A DNA stretch of 37,747 nucleotides from an uncultured Bacteroides sp. (lineage in GTDB: Bacteria; Bacteroidota; Bacteroidia; Bacteroidales; Bacteroidaceae): the NCBI GenBank assembly GCA_944320865.1, contig CALUJC010000072.1:1-37747 (forward strand). The letters are read 5' to 3'. The notes under the pieces are model-generated. The model was not told the origin of the DNA, searched no databases, and worked only from the letters and a program-made list of their open reading frames with translations. Positions 1 to 7,998 of this stretch are shown piece after piece. The position numbers and the translations under genes were made by a program. Numbering within the stretch: position 1 is the stretch's first letter; each line of letters opens with the position of its first letter.

Positions 1-788
1 GTGTCGTCGCTCATGTCTTTGGGGTGGGAGGTGGTGAAGCGTATGCGCATGTCGGGCGCGGCCTGGGCCACGGTGCGCAGCAGTTGGGGGAAGGTGACGA
101 CCGTGCCGTCCGGGCGGGTGAAGCGGTAGGAGTTGACGTTCTGCCCCAGCAGGGTGACTTCCTTGTAGCCTTTCTGTCGCAGGTCGGCCACTTCGCGGAG
201 GATGCTTTCTACATCGCGGCTGCGCTCGCGGCCCCGGGTGTAGGGCACGATGCAGTAGGTGCAGAAGTTGTTGCACCCGCGCATGATGGATACGAAGCCC
301 GAGATGTGGTTGCCGCAGATGCGGGCAGGCACCACGTTGCGGTAGGTCTCGGTGGTGGACAGCTCCACGTTGATGGCCTTCTGCCCCGCCTCTACCTGTG
401 CGATGAGGTCGGGCAGGGAGAGGTAGGCGTCGGGCCCCGCCACGAGGTCCACGCCGTGGTGCTCTATGAGCTCGTCTTTCACCCTCTCGGCCATGCAGCC
501 CACCACGCCCACGATGAGGGCGGGGCGCTTCTTCTTCAGCGCGTGGAAGTAGTCCAGGCGGTTCCATATCTTCTGCTCGGCGTTGTCGCGTATGGAGCAG
601 GTGTTCATAAACACGGCGTCGGCCTCGTCCAGTGTGCTGGCGGGGGTGTATCCTGCCATCTGCATGACGGAGGCTATTACTTCACTGTCGGCCACGTTCA
701 TCTGGCAGCCGTAGGTTTCGATGAACAGCTTCTTGCCGTCATCGCCAGTTGCAGATTTAAAGTCTGCTTCTGCTTGTCTTTTCATCAT
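1..788 (-). CDS. miaB: MiaB, tRNA-2-methylthio-N6-(dimethylallyl)adenosine synthase (3' end cut by window)
   Basis: Radical-SAM methylthiotransferase that adds the 2-methylthio group to i6A37 of tRNAs reading UNN codons. Translating the reverse strand from ATG at 788 gives about 262 residues with no stop before the window edge, so roughly the last 180 residues of a usual 440-460 are missing. The N-terminal UPF0004 domain has the motif FIETYGCQMNVADSE, whose Cys binds the second cluster. A later segment, RGCNNFCTYCIVPYTRGRE, carries the CxxxCxxC radical-SAM signature. A second in-frame ATG follows directly at 785, so the start is uncertain by one codon. It diverges from the next gene. A TACCTTTG -7 box at 946-953 would give a leader of about 150 nt that contains a GC-rich repeat. 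Product assignment is secure. Confidence 0.95.
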   Translation of the reverse strand, partial: MMKRQAEADFKSATGDDGKKLFIETYGCQMNVADSEVIASVMQMAGYTPASTLDEADAVFMNTCSIRDNAEQKIWNRLDYFHALKKKRPALIVGVVGCMAERVKDELIEHHGVDLVAGPDAYLSLPDLIAQVEAGQKAINVELSTTETYRNVVPARICGNHISGFVSIMRGCNNFCTYCIVPYTRGRERSRDVESILREVADLRQKGYKEVTLLGQNVNSYRFTRPDGTVVTFPQLLRTVAQAAPDMRIRFTTSHPKDMSDD

Positions 789-857
789 AAAGGTTGAGTC
801 GGTTGAATGATAATTTATTTTCCGGTTCCGGGGCGGCATTTTGGCCTTATAAGACTG

Positions 858-933
858 CCGTGGTGGCCTTTCAACGCCACCGTGCTGGCTTTCCGTCGCT
901 ACCGCGCTGGCCTTTCAAGGCCAGCGTGCCGCC
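858..933. repeat. GC-rich modular intergenic repeat, copy R1
   Basis: Built from short alternating modules of the type GGTGGC, CTTTCAAC, GCCACC, GTGCTGGC and GCTACC. It includes a perfect 7-bp stem hairpin, GCTGGCC-TTTCAA-GGCCAGC. The same modules recur at 5982-6045, 26655-26727 and 33406-33491. It lies between the divergent miaB and DUF5009 genes, inside the predicted miaB leader. Confidence 0.75.
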
Positions 934-945
934 TTTCCCGATGTG

Positions 946-953
946 CAAAGGTA
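946..953 (-). promoter_or_regulatory. Bacteroidetes -7 box for miaB
   Basis: Reverse-strand TACCTTTG fits TAnnTTTG. I see no clear TTTG -33 element 19 nt upstream. The implied leader to the miaB ATG is about 150 nt and includes repeat copy R1. Confidence 0.45.
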
Positions 954-997
954 AGAATAAATTGCAGGAAGAAGGCACGTGGAACGGGATTGTTTGT

Positions 998-1005
998 TAT
1001 CTTTG
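998..1005 (+). promoter_or_regulatory. Bacteroidetes -7 box for the DUF5009-like gene
   Basis: TATCTTTG matches TAnnTTTG exactly and ends 32 nt before the chosen ATG at 1038. No convincing -33 TTTG is visible. Confidence 0.55.
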
Positions 1006-1037
1006 TCCCCATAACCCCCAAATACAATTGCTGTCAT

Positions 1038-2231
1038 ATGGAAAATCTGGCCTTACCCCAAGCACGGCGCGTGGCTGCAGTGGATGTGCTGCGCGCGCTC
1101 ACCATGTTCCTCATGCTTTTCGTCAACGACATCCCCGGGCTGCGCGACGTGCCCCACTGGCTGTTCCACGCCCGGGCGGACGAGGACATGATGGGCTTTT
1201 CGGACACCATCTTTCCCGCCTTCCTTTTCTGCATGGGCATGGCCGTGCCGCTGGCCGTGCAGGCGCGCTACCGCAAGGGCGACTCGCCGTTGCAGGTTGT
1301 CGCCCACCTGTTCTGGCGCACGCTGGCGCTCATCGTCATGGGCCTGTTCACGCTCAATGCCGGCGGCGTGGAGGGCGGACTGACCTACGAATGGTTCTCG
1401 GTGCTGATGGTCATCGGCTTCTTCTTCACCTGGGCTGTCTATCCCAAGGCCACGGGCGGCCGCAAGCTGCTGTACACCGCCATGAAGGCGGCGGGCGTGG
1501 TGTTGCTGCTGTTCCTGGTGATATACCGCGATGCCCACGGCGTCCCGTTCGAGACGGGCTGGTGGGGCATCCTAGGACTGATAGGGTGGACGTATGCCGT
1601 CTGCGCCGTCGTCTACCTCTTTACGGGCGACAACCTGCGCCTCAACCTCATCGCGTGGCTCGCGGTGGTGCTGCTGGCCGTGCTGAACCACCTGCACGAG
1701 CCTCCACAGGGCTTTGCCTGGCAGGTGCTGACGCTGAGCTTCGTGCCGGGCGACTGGACGCTGCACGCCCTGGGCATGTCCGGCCTGGTGGCCACGCTGC
1801 TGATGCAACGCTATGCCGCCCGGCAGCAGTCTGCCCGGTTCATCGTGCTGATGGTGGCCTTAGGCCTGGCCATGCTCGGGCTGGCCCTGTTGTGCCACCC
1901 GCACTGGATTATCTCGAAGATACAGGCCACGCCCACCTGGCTGTTCTACTGCCTGGCCCTGAACTTTTCCCTGTTCGCCTTCCTGTACTGGCTGACGGAC
2001 ACGGAGGGCAAGGCCTCGTGGTTCCGCCTCATCAAGCCCGCCGGCACCGCCACGCTGACATGCTACATCTTGCCCTACCTGTGGTATCCGCTGGAGAGCC
2101 TGCTGGGCGTGCACTACCCCGCCGTGCTCGACGCCGGCGTGCCAGGATTGCTGAAGTCGCTGGCCTTCGCGCTCGTCATCGTTGTGCTGACAGGGGCGCT
2201 GGGGCGGGTAAAGATAAAATTGAAGATATAG
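1038..2231 (+). CDS. DUF5009 / HGSNAT-like multi-pass membrane protein
   Basis: Polytopic inner-membrane protein of 397 residues with about ten hydrophobic segments. The N-terminus RRVAAVDVLRALTMFLMLFV resembles the R-x-x-x-D-x-x-R-A/G start of the heparan-alpha-glucosaminide N-acetyltransferase/DUF5009 superfamily, whose characterised eukaryotic member acetylates a terminal glucosamine across a membrane. I chose ATG 1038 because it opens exactly at this conserved segment and lies just downstream of a TATCTTTG box. The frame stays open upstream to 807, but that extension would read through the promoter and the GC-rich repeat. The substrate cannot be told from sequence. A transferase acting on periplasmic sugars is an inference. 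The gene stands alone, followed by a large palindromic repeat. Confidence 0.75.
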   Translation: MENLALPQARRVAAVDVLRALTMFLMLFVNDIPGLRDVPHWLFHARADEDMMGFSDTIFPAFLFCMGMAVPLAVQARYRKGDSPLQVVAHLFWRTLALIVMGLFTLNAGGVEGGLTYEWFSVLMVIGFFFTWAVYPKATGGRKLLYTAMKAAGVVLLLFLVIYRDAHGVPFETGWWGILGLIGWTYAVCAVVYLFTGDNLRLNLIAWLAVVLLAVLNHLHEPPQGFAWQVLTLSFVPGDWTLHALGMSGLVATLLMQRYAARQQSARFIVLMVALGLAMLGLALLCHPHWIISKIQATPTWLFYCLALNFSLFAFLYWLTDTEGKASWFRLIKPAGTATLTCYILPYLWYPLESLLGVHYPAVLDAGVPGLLKSLAFALVIVVLTGALGRVKIKLKI

Positions 2232-2236
2232 ATAGT

Positions 2237-2549
2237 GTACTTTTTCTTTCGCTTGCCCGAAAGAAAAAGATACCAAAAAGAAAGGGCCCCGGCTGTGCCC
2301 ATCGGGCTACTCCGGTCAATGCCGGAGAGCCATGCGGCATCAGGCCGTCCAACGCCGCATGGCCGCGCCTAAGCGGAGGGGCGTAAAGCGGAGGGTGCCT
2401 GTTTTGCGTGAAGAACGGCAGACTGTCCGAAGCGGAGCGAGTTTCTGCCGTTTAGCAAAACAGGTGCCCGGAGTAGCCCCGAAGCTTCAGCGCTTGACTT
2501 TTTTCTTTTGGTATCTTTTCTTTTTGCGACAAGGCAAAAAGAAAAGTAC
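2237..2549. repeat. 313-bp nested palindromic intergenic element
   Basis: This fills the gap between the DUF5009-like gene and queH. The outer arms (2237-2283 and 2499-2549) are imperfect inverted repeats of about 47-51 bp, both starting from GTAC, and each arm is itself a hairpin of the CTTTCG...CGAAAG type. Inside are four perfect stems: 2304-2315/2468-2479 (12 bp), 2329-2338/2354-2363 (10 bp), 2398-2407/2455-2464 (10 bp) and 2414-2422/2444-2452 (9 bp). It has no coding potential that I trust. A solitary arm-like copy occurs at 7958-7996. It may act as a bidirectional terminator, be a non-autonomous mobile repeat, or encode a folded RNA. Confidence 0.8.
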
Positions 2550-2569
2550 AGTATTAAAAACATAATGTT

Positions 2570-3178
2570 ATGCTGAAAATACAATCCCCCCTGCCCGGCG
2601 AAAGCCGCGTGTTGCTGCACTCGTGCTGCGCCCCCTGTTCCAGTGCCATTGTGGAGTGCATGATGGCCAACGGCCTGCGCCCCACCGTGTTCTACTACAA
2701 CCCCAACATCTACCCGCGTGAGGAGTACGACATCCGCAAGCAAGAGGCCATCCGCTTCACCACCTCCCTGGGGCTGGACTTTGTGGATGCCGATTACGAC
2801 CACTCCGCCTGGCTGGACGATGTACAAGGCCTGGAGGGCGAGCCTGAGCGCGGACGACGCTGCCTGGCGTGCTTCACCCTGCGCCTCACCGCCACTGCAC
2901 GCTATGCCGCCCGGCATGGCTTCAGGGTATTCACCACCACCCTCGCCTCCTCGCGCTGGAAAAGCCTCGACCAGATAAATGAAGCGGGACGCCGCGCCGC
3001 CGCCCTCTGTCCCGGCACCATCTTCTGGGAGCAGAACTGGCGCAAGGGCGGCCTGCAGGAACGCCGCAACCAGCTGCTCCGGGAGTATGGCTTCTACAAC
3101 CAGCAATACTGTGGCTGCGAGTTCAGCCTGCGGGCCAGGGAGGGAAAAGAGAAAGACATGGCTGCATGCCGCATTTAG
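2570..3178 (+). CDS. queH: QueH, epoxyqueuosine reductase
   Basis: Catalyses the last step of queuosine synthesis in tRNA, reduction of epoxyqueuosine to queuosine. It is the non-cobalamin alternative to QueG (former DUF208). The 202-residue product has the family's cysteine pattern: C19, C20 and C23 in HSCCAPCSS, C98 and C101 in RRCLACF, and C181 and C183 in YCGCEF. These are expected to hold a 4Fe-4S cluster and a nearby metal site. Other family hallmarks are the YYNPNIYP segment (about residues 42-49) and SRWKSLDQIN (about 128-137). ATG 2570 directly precedes the conserved core. It may be transcribed from within or across the preceding palindromic element. Together with miaB it makes two tRNA anticodon-loop modification genes within 3 kb. 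Identification is firm. Confidence 0.95.
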   Translation: MLKIQSPLPGESRVLLHSCCAPCSSAIVECMMANGLRPTVFYYNPNIYPREEYDIRKQEAIRFTTSLGLDFVDADYDHSAWLDDVQGLEGEPERGRRCLACFTLRLTATARYAARHGFRVFTTTLASSRWKSLDQINEAGRRAAALCPGTIFWEQNWRKGGLQERRNQLLREYGFYNQQYCGCEFSLRAREGKEKDMAACRI

Positions 3179-3190
3179 GCAGAAAATCCG

Positions 3191-3198
3191 TACTTTTG
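3191..3198 (+). promoter_or_regulatory. Candidate -7 box for the M28 peptidase
   Basis: TACTTTTG fits TAnnTTTG and lies 31 nt before ATG 3230, just after the queH stop. The -33 region is not recognisable. Confidence 0.45.
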
Positions 3199-3229
3199 CA
3201 CCCGTCACCGTTTAAAAGCAAAAGAAATC

Positions 3230-4249
3230 ATGCAGAATAAGCTATTGCTATCCATCCTGCTCCTGCTGACCGCCATGCCTCTTGCGGCACAACGCGCACA
3301 TTCTCCCCGCACGGAGGCCATGCAGACCATCACCCGCACGAGGGCCGAAGCCATCGTCCGCTTCCTGGCCGACGACGACCTGCAAGGCCGCGAAGCCGGG
3401 CAGCGGGGAGCCCGCATAGCCGCCCGCTACCTGGCCAGCGAGCTGCAAGAGGCCGGCATCCGCCCACTGCTGGGCGACAGTTATTTCCAGCCCTTTGAGG
3501 CCTGCGCCCGCGAACGGCAGCAACCCGCCCGCCGCTGGCAGGTGCACCCCGACTCCATTGCCCTCTTTAAGGCACTGCCAGCCCATCGCTCGCTGCACAT
3601 GGCCAACGTGCTGGGCGTCATCCCCGGACAAAGAGCGGACGAGTATGTGGTAGTGGGCGCGCACTTCGACCACCTGGGCACCGACCCCGCGCTGGAAGGT
3701 GACGCCGTCTACAACGGGGCCGACGACAATGCCTCGGGCGTATCGGCCGTCCTGCAGATAGCCCGCGCCTTTGTGGCCTCGGGACAGCAGCCGCTACGCA
3801 CGGTTGTCATCGCTTTTTGGGACGGGGAAGAACTGGGCCTGCTGGGCTCGGAAGCCTTCCTGCAAAGCTGCCCCTTTGCAAAGGACATCAAGGGCTACTT
3901 GAATTTCGACATGATAGGGCGCAACCACCGCGAAGACCACCCGCGCCACGTGGTGTATTTCTACACCGCCTCCCATCCGGCTTTCGGACAATGGCTGCGG
4001 CGCGACATCGCCCAACAGGGCTTCCGTCTGGAGCCTGACTACCGCGCATGGGAACGGCCCGTGGGCGGAAGCGACAATTCCTCCTTTGCCCGAAGGGATA
4101 TCCCTATCATCTGGTATCACACGGACGGGCATCCCGACTACCACCAGCCTTCCGACCACCCCGACCGCCTGAACTGGGAGAAGCTGACGGACATAAGCCG
4201 CGCCGCCTTCCTCAACGCTTGGGACCTGGCCAACGAAGCGGATTACTGA
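3230..4249 (+). CDS. Exported M28-family zinc metallopeptidase
   Basis: Two-zinc aminopeptidase-like enzyme of 339 residues. A signal peptide (residues 1-21, ending PLAAQ) sends it to the periplasm. All five metal-ligand motifs of clan MH are present: AHFDHLG (H145, D147), GADDNASG (D165 as bridging Asp), DGEELGLLGS (E200 general base, E201 ligand), NFDMIG (D227), and the late His in HPDYHQPSD (H305). The length matches single-domain Bacteroidetes M28 enzymes. Some relatives act as glutaminyl cyclases or N-terminal aminopeptidases, so the exact specificity is open. The stop is 26 nt before the next ATG, a gap made of GAAGAATT-type word repeats, so cotranscription with the SpmA-SpmB gene is plausible. 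Confidence 0.9.
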   Translation: MQNKLLLSILLLLTAMPLAAQRAHSPRTEAMQTITRTRAEAIVRFLADDDLQGREAGQRGARIAARYLASELQEAGIRPLLGDSYFQPFEACARERQQPARRWQVHPDSIALFKALPAHRSLHMANVLGVIPGQRADEYVVVGAHFDHLGTDPALEGDAVYNGADDNASGVSAVLQIARAFVASGQQPLRTVVIAFWDGEELGLLGSEAFLQSCPFAKDIKGYLNFDMIGRNHREDHPRHVVYFYTASHPAFGQWLRRDIAQQGFRLEPDYRAWERPVGGSDNSSFARRDIPIIWYHTDGHPDYHQPSDHPDRLNWEKLTDISRAAFLNAWDLANEADY

Positions 4250-4275
4250 TTCTTCACTCTTAATTCTTCATTTCC

Positions 4276-5508
4276 ATGGTACTGAATTACATTTGGGCAG
4301 CCTTCTTCATTATAGCCTTCGCCGTGGCGGCGGGCAAACTTGTGCTGACGGGCGACACGGACGTCTTCACCCGGCTGATTAACGCCACGTTCGACTCGTC
4401 GAAATCGGCCTTCGAGATTTCGCTGGGACTGACGGGACTGCTCTCCCTCTGGTTGGGGCTGATGAAGATAGGCGAAAACAGCGGCATGATAGGCGCCCTG
4501 TCGCGCTGGCTCAGCCCCCTGTTCTGCCGCCTCTTCCCCGACATACCCAAGGGACATCCCGCCATGGGCAGCATCTTCATGAACTTCTCGGCCAACATGC
4601 TGGGACTGGACAACGCCGCCACTCCGCTCGGCCTGAAAGCCATGAAGGAACTGCAGGAACTGAACCCCAAAAAGGATACGGCGACGAACCCCATGATTAT
4701 GTTCCTCGTCATCAACACCTCGGGACTGATATTGATACCGGTGAGCATCATGATGTACCGCGCGCAGATGGGGGCGGCGCAGCCTACGGATATCTTTATC
4801 CCCACGTTGCTCACCACCACCGTCAGTACATTGGTGGGTATTACCGCCGTGAGCATCTCGCAGCGCATCAACCTGCTGTGCCGTCCCGTACTGCTGCTGG
4901 TGGCAGGCATCGGCGTGTTCTTTGCCGGGTTGATGTGGCTCTATTTCAACGTGGGGCGCAGCGAGATGGGCACTTACTCCACACTGGCGGCCAACATCTT
5001 GCTGTGCGCCATCATCCTGCTGTTCATCTGCTGGGGACTGTGGAAGCGCACCAACGTCTACGATTCGTTCATCGAGGGTGCCAAAGACGGCTTCCACACG
5101 GCGGTACGCATCATCCCCTACCTGGTGGCCTTCCTGGTGGGCATCGGCGTGTTCCGCGCCTCGGGGGCGATGGACCTGTTGGTGCAGGGCATCGGCGCCG
5201 CAGTGGGCTGGCTGGGGGTGGACACCTCGTTCGTAGGCGCACTGCCCACGGCGCTGATGAAGAGCCTGAGCGGCAGCGCCGCCAACGGCTTGATGATTGA
5301 CACCATGGCGCAGTATGGCGCCGACTCGTTCGTGGGCCGCATGAGCTGCGTGGCACGCGGGGCCAGCGACACCACGTTCTATATCCTGGCCGTGTACTTC
5401 GGCAGCGTGGGCATCACCCGCACCCGCAACGCCCTGACCTGCGGCCTCATTGCCGACGGGGCCGGGGTGGTGGCGGCGATTGTGATAAGTTATTTGTTTT
5501 TCTTTTAA
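4276..5508 (+). CDS. Fused SpmA-SpmB (nucleoside-recognition/Gate domain) membrane protein
   Basis: A 410-residue multi-pass inner-membrane protein with two consecutive Gate (nucleoside-recognition) domains. The N-terminal half corresponds to spore maturation protein A (GLMKIGENSGMIGALSRWLSP, then FMNFSANMLGLDNAATPLGL), and the C-terminal half from about residue 215 to SpmB (DGFHTAVRIIPYLVAFLVGI, then GASDTTFYILAVYFG). In Bacillus these are separate proteins affecting spore core dehydration. In non-sporulating Bacteroidetes the fused form is widespread and its role is unknown, possibly small-molecule transport. Residue strings are as translated. The stop lies 11 nt before the ybeY ATG, so the two probably form an operon. 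Confidence 0.88.
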   Translation: MVLNYIWAAFFIIAFAVAAGKLVLTGDTDVFTRLINATFDSSKSAFEISLGLTGLLSLWLGLMKIGENSGMIGALSRWLSPLFCRLFPDIPKGHPAMGSIFMNFSANMLGLDNAATPLGLKAMKELQELNPKKDTATNPMIMFLVINTSGLILIPVSIMMYRAQMGAAQPTDIFIPTLLTTTVSTLVGITAVSISQRINLLCRPVLLLVAGIGVFFAGLMWLYFNVGRSEMGTYSTLAANILLCAIILLFICWGLWKRTNVYDSFIEGAKDGFHTAVRIIPYLVAFLVGIGVFRASGAMDLLVQGIGAAVGWLGVDTSFVGALPTALMKSLSGSAANGLMIDTMAQYGADSFVGRMSCVARGASDTTFYILAVYFGSVGITRTRNALTCGLIADGAGVVAAIVISYLFFF

Positions 5509-5519
5509 GAAATAAACTT

Positions 5520-5942
5520 ATGATTACCTACCAAACCGACGGCGTGGACATGCCCGACATACAGAAACGGGAAACCACGCAATGGATTAAGGCCGTGGCA
5601 CAGACCTACGGCAAGCGCGTGGGAGACATTGCCTACATCTTCTGCTCGGACGAGCGCATTCTCGAGGTGAACCGGCAGTACCTCCAGCACGACTATTACA
5701 CGGACATCATCACCTTCGACTACTGCGAGGGCAACCGCCTGAGCGGCGACCTCTTCATCAGCCTCGACACCGTGCGCACCAACGCCGAGCAGTTTGCCGG
5801 GGGCGACTACGGGCGCGAGCTGCACCGCGTCATCATACACGGCATCCTGCACCTGTGCGGCTTGGGCGACAAGGGGCCGGGCGAACGCGAGCTGATGGAG
5901 CAGGCCGAAGACCGCGCCCTGGCCATGCTGGACAATGCCTGA
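5520..5942 (+). CDS. ybeY: YbeY, endoribonuclease / rRNA maturation factor
   Basis: Small zinc protein (140 residues) needed for 16S rRNA 3' maturation and late 30S quality control. The metal motif normally reads H-x3-H-x5-H. Here it is HGILHLCGLGD, with H107 and H111 present and D117 at the third position. Bacteroidetes members often vary here, so I read this as a lineage variant rather than a dead enzyme. The preceding ITFDY and GDLFIS segments are typical of the family. It lies 11 nt after the SpmA-SpmB gene and is followed by a GC-rich palindromic repeat. Confidence 0.92.
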   Translation: MITYQTDGVDMPDIQKRETTQWIKAVAQTYGKRVGDIAYIFCSDERILEVNRQYLQHDYYTDIITFDYCEGNRLSGDLFISLDTVRTNAEQFAGGDYGRELHRVIIHGILHLCGLGDKGPGERELMEQAEDRALAMLDNA

Positions 5943-5981
5943 CTGCCGGCGTAGTGTGTGGTGGTGTAGTATAACCTGTCC

Positions 5982-6045
5982 GGTGGCTTAGTATCGCCAG
6001 CACGGTAGCGTTGGAAGGCTGGCGCGGTGGCGATACTAAGCTACC
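5982..6045. repeat. GC-rich modular intergenic repeat, copy R2 (long hairpin)
   Basis: The outer arms 5982-5999 and 6028-6045 pair at 17 of 18 positions (GGTGGCTTAGTATCGCCA against its complement). The loop holds further self-complementary modules around GGTAGCGTTGGAAGGC. It lies between ybeY and the GH2 promoter and could terminate ybeY transcripts. It shares modules with copies at 858-933, 26655-26727 and 33406-33491. Confidence 0.8.
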
Positions 6046-6080
6046 ACGGCGGGAAAATACAAAAAAGCATCCCGCTAATG

Positions 6081-6111
6081 TTTGTCTCTTGCCGGGAAAG
6101 CCCTATCTTTG
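6081..6111 (+). promoter_or_regulatory. Consensus Bacteroidetes promoter for the GH2 gene
   Basis: TTTG at 6081-6084, exactly 19 nt, then TATCTTTG at 6104-6111. This is a perfect TTTG-N19-TAnnTTTG promoter. Transcription would start near 6118, giving a leader of about 25 nt to ATG 6143. Confidence 0.85.
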
Positions 6112-6142
6112 CACGTATCACACTCTAACACACATTTTATCC

Positions 6143-7951
6143 ATGAAAAAAACTACCTGCAAAACCCTCTTGCTGCTTGCCGCGCTGCTATGCGGAGGCA
6201 GCTTGCACGCCCAGACTGTGCTGCAAAACGTGTACGCCCACAAGCACCAATCGCTCAACGGCTCGTGGCAGACTATTGTCGACCCCTTCGATGCCGGCTT
6301 CTATGACTACCGGCTGAAGGAAAGCTCCAACGGATTCTTCAAAAACCGCGTGGCGAAAAGCAAGCAAGACCTGGTGGAGTATGACTTCGTGCCCGCCGAA
6401 CAGCTCTATGTGCCCGGCGACTGGAACACGCAGCGGCCCGAGCTCTTCCTCTACGAAGGCAGCATCTGGTACAAGAAAGACTTCAACTACCAGCGGAAGC
6501 CCGGCACGCGCCTCTTCCTGTACTTCGGCGCGGCCAACTACCTGACGCACGTCTACCTTAACGGAGAGAAGTTGGGCATGCACGAAGGCGGATTCACCCC
6601 CTTCAACTTCGACATCACCGACCGCGTGAAGGACGGCGCAAACTTCGTCATCGTCCGCGTCAACGACGACCGCAAGCCCGAAAACGTGCCCACCGTCAAC
6701 TCCGACTGGTGGAACTACGGCGGCATCACCCGCGACGTCCTCTTGGTGGAAACCCCCGAAACCTACGTGGACGACTACCGCCTCGACCTCGCCCCCGGCC
6801 GCTACAACCAACTGGCGGGCTACGTGCAGCTCAACCAGGCCAAGGCTGGGCAGACCGTGACCCTCGCCATCGACGAGCTGAAAGTGAAAGAAACCCTCAC
6901 CACCGACGCCCAGGGCCGTGCCACCTTTACCCTGAAAGCCAAACCCACGCTGTGGACACCCGAACAGCCCAAACTCTATGACGTCCGCCTGACCTGCGGC
7001 GAAGAAACGCTGGCCGACCGCATCGGCTTCCGCCGCATCGAGACGCAAGGCAAGAGCATCCTGCTCAACGGCAAGAAGACCTTCCTGCGCGGCATCGCCA
7101 TCCACGAAGAAGCCCCCTTCCGCGCCGGGCGCGTAGCCAACGAGGCCGAATGCCGCACCCTGCTCCGGTGGGCCAAGGAACTGGGATGCAACTTCGTCCG
7201 CCTGGCCCACTATCCCCACAACGAGGCCATGGTGCGCCTGGCCGAAGAAATGGGCCTCATGGTGTGGAGCGAAATACCCGTGTACTGGACCATCCACTGG
7301 GACAACCCCGACACCTACCGCAACGCCGAATGCCAGCTGACCGACATGATAAACCGCGACAAGAACCGCTGCGCCGTCATCATCTGGAGCATAGCCAACG
7401 AAACGCCCCACAGCGACGCGCGCGATCGCTTCTTGGGCAACCTCGCCACCCGCGCCAGGGAAATGGACGGCACCCGCCTGCTCAGCATGGCCATGGAAGT
7501 GAGCGGCACAAAGGAAAACACCAACCAAGTGCACGACAACATGAGCCGCTATGTGGACATCGTGAGCTTCAACAGCTATTTGGGATGGTACAGCGGCACG
7601 ATGCAGGACCTCAATACCCGCCAGTGGGACATCCCCTACGACAAGCCCTTCTTCGTCAGTGAATTCGGAGCCGGAGCCTTGGCCGGCCGTCATGGCGACA
7701 AGGACGAACGCTGGACAGAGGAATATCAAGCCGAGCTCTACCGCCTCACGCTGCAGATGTACGACCGCGTGGAAGGTTTTGCCGGCACCTCGCCCTGGAT
7801 ACTGATGGACTTCCGCTCCGCCCGCCGGCAGATACACGGCACGCAGGATTTCTTCAACCGTAAAGGCATCATCTCCAACCGGGGCGAAAAGAAACAAGCC
7901 TTCTACGTGCTGCAGGAGTTCTACAGGCAGAAGGCCGAAGAATATAAATGA
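6143..7951 (+). CDS. Secreted glycoside hydrolase family 2, beta-glucuronidase-like
   Basis: Retaining exo-glycosidase of 602 residues with a signal peptide (1-23, ending SLHAQ), so periplasmic or surface-exposed. Domain order is the GH2 sugar-binding sandwich (about 36-200), an immunoglobulin-like domain (about 205-300), then a TIM barrel (about 303-595). The acid/base is E420 in IWSIANE and the nucleophile is E507 in FFVSEFG. Near the C-terminus FNRKGI provides N572 and K574, matching the N-x-K motif that contacts the glucuronate carboxylate in gut beta-glucuronidases. This favours a uronide substrate. ATG 6143 is chosen because it starts the signal peptide just after the promoter. The frame is open back to 6011, but that stretch is the promoter and repeat. 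It is a single-gene unit ended by the hairpin at 7958-7996. Confidence 0.88.
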   Translation: MKKTTCKTLLLLAALLCGGSLHAQTVLQNVYAHKHQSLNGSWQTIVDPFDAGFYDYRLKESSNGFFKNRVAKSKQDLVEYDFVPAEQLYVPGDWNTQRPELFLYEGSIWYKKDFNYQRKPGTRLFLYFGAANYLTHVYLNGEKLGMHEGGFTPFNFDITDRVKDGANFVIVRVNDDRKPENVPTVNSDWWNYGGITRDVLLVETPETYVDDYRLDLAPGRYNQLAGYVQLNQAKAGQTVTLAIDELKVKETLTTDAQGRATFTLKAKPTLWTPEQPKLYDVRLTCGEETLADRIGFRRIETQGKSILLNGKKTFLRGIAIHEEAPFRAGRVANEAECRTLLRWAKELGCNFVRLAHYPHNEAMVRLAEEMGLMVWSEIPVYWTIHWDNPDTYRNAECQLTDMINRDKNRCAVIIWSIANETPHSDARDRFLGNLATRAREMDGTRLLSMAMEVSGTKENTNQVHDNMSRYVDIVSFNSYLGWYSGTMQDLNTRQWDIPYDKPFFVSEFGAGALAGRHGDKDERWTEEYQAELYRLTLQMYDRVEGFAGTSPWILMDFRSARRQIHGTQDFFNRKGIISNRGEKKQAFYVLQEFYRQKAEEYK

Positions 7952-7957
7952 TAAATG

Positions 7958-7996
7958 CTGTACTTTTCTTTCGGACAAGCGAAAGAAAAAGTACAG
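7958..7996. terminator. Bidirectional terminator hairpin
   Basis: Near-perfect palindrome: CTGTACTTTT-CTTTCG, loop GACAAG, CGAAAG-AAAAAGTACAG. It occupies the whole gap between the convergent GH2 gene (stop 7951) and yidD (stop begins 7999). It matches the arms of the 313-bp element at 2237-2549. Confidence 0.8.
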
Positions 7997-7998
7997 AA

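Noticed and set aside
6011-6142. 44-residue N-terminal extension of the GH2 enzyme
   Set aside because: It would translate repeat R2 and the promoter, and the signal peptide starts at ATG 6143.
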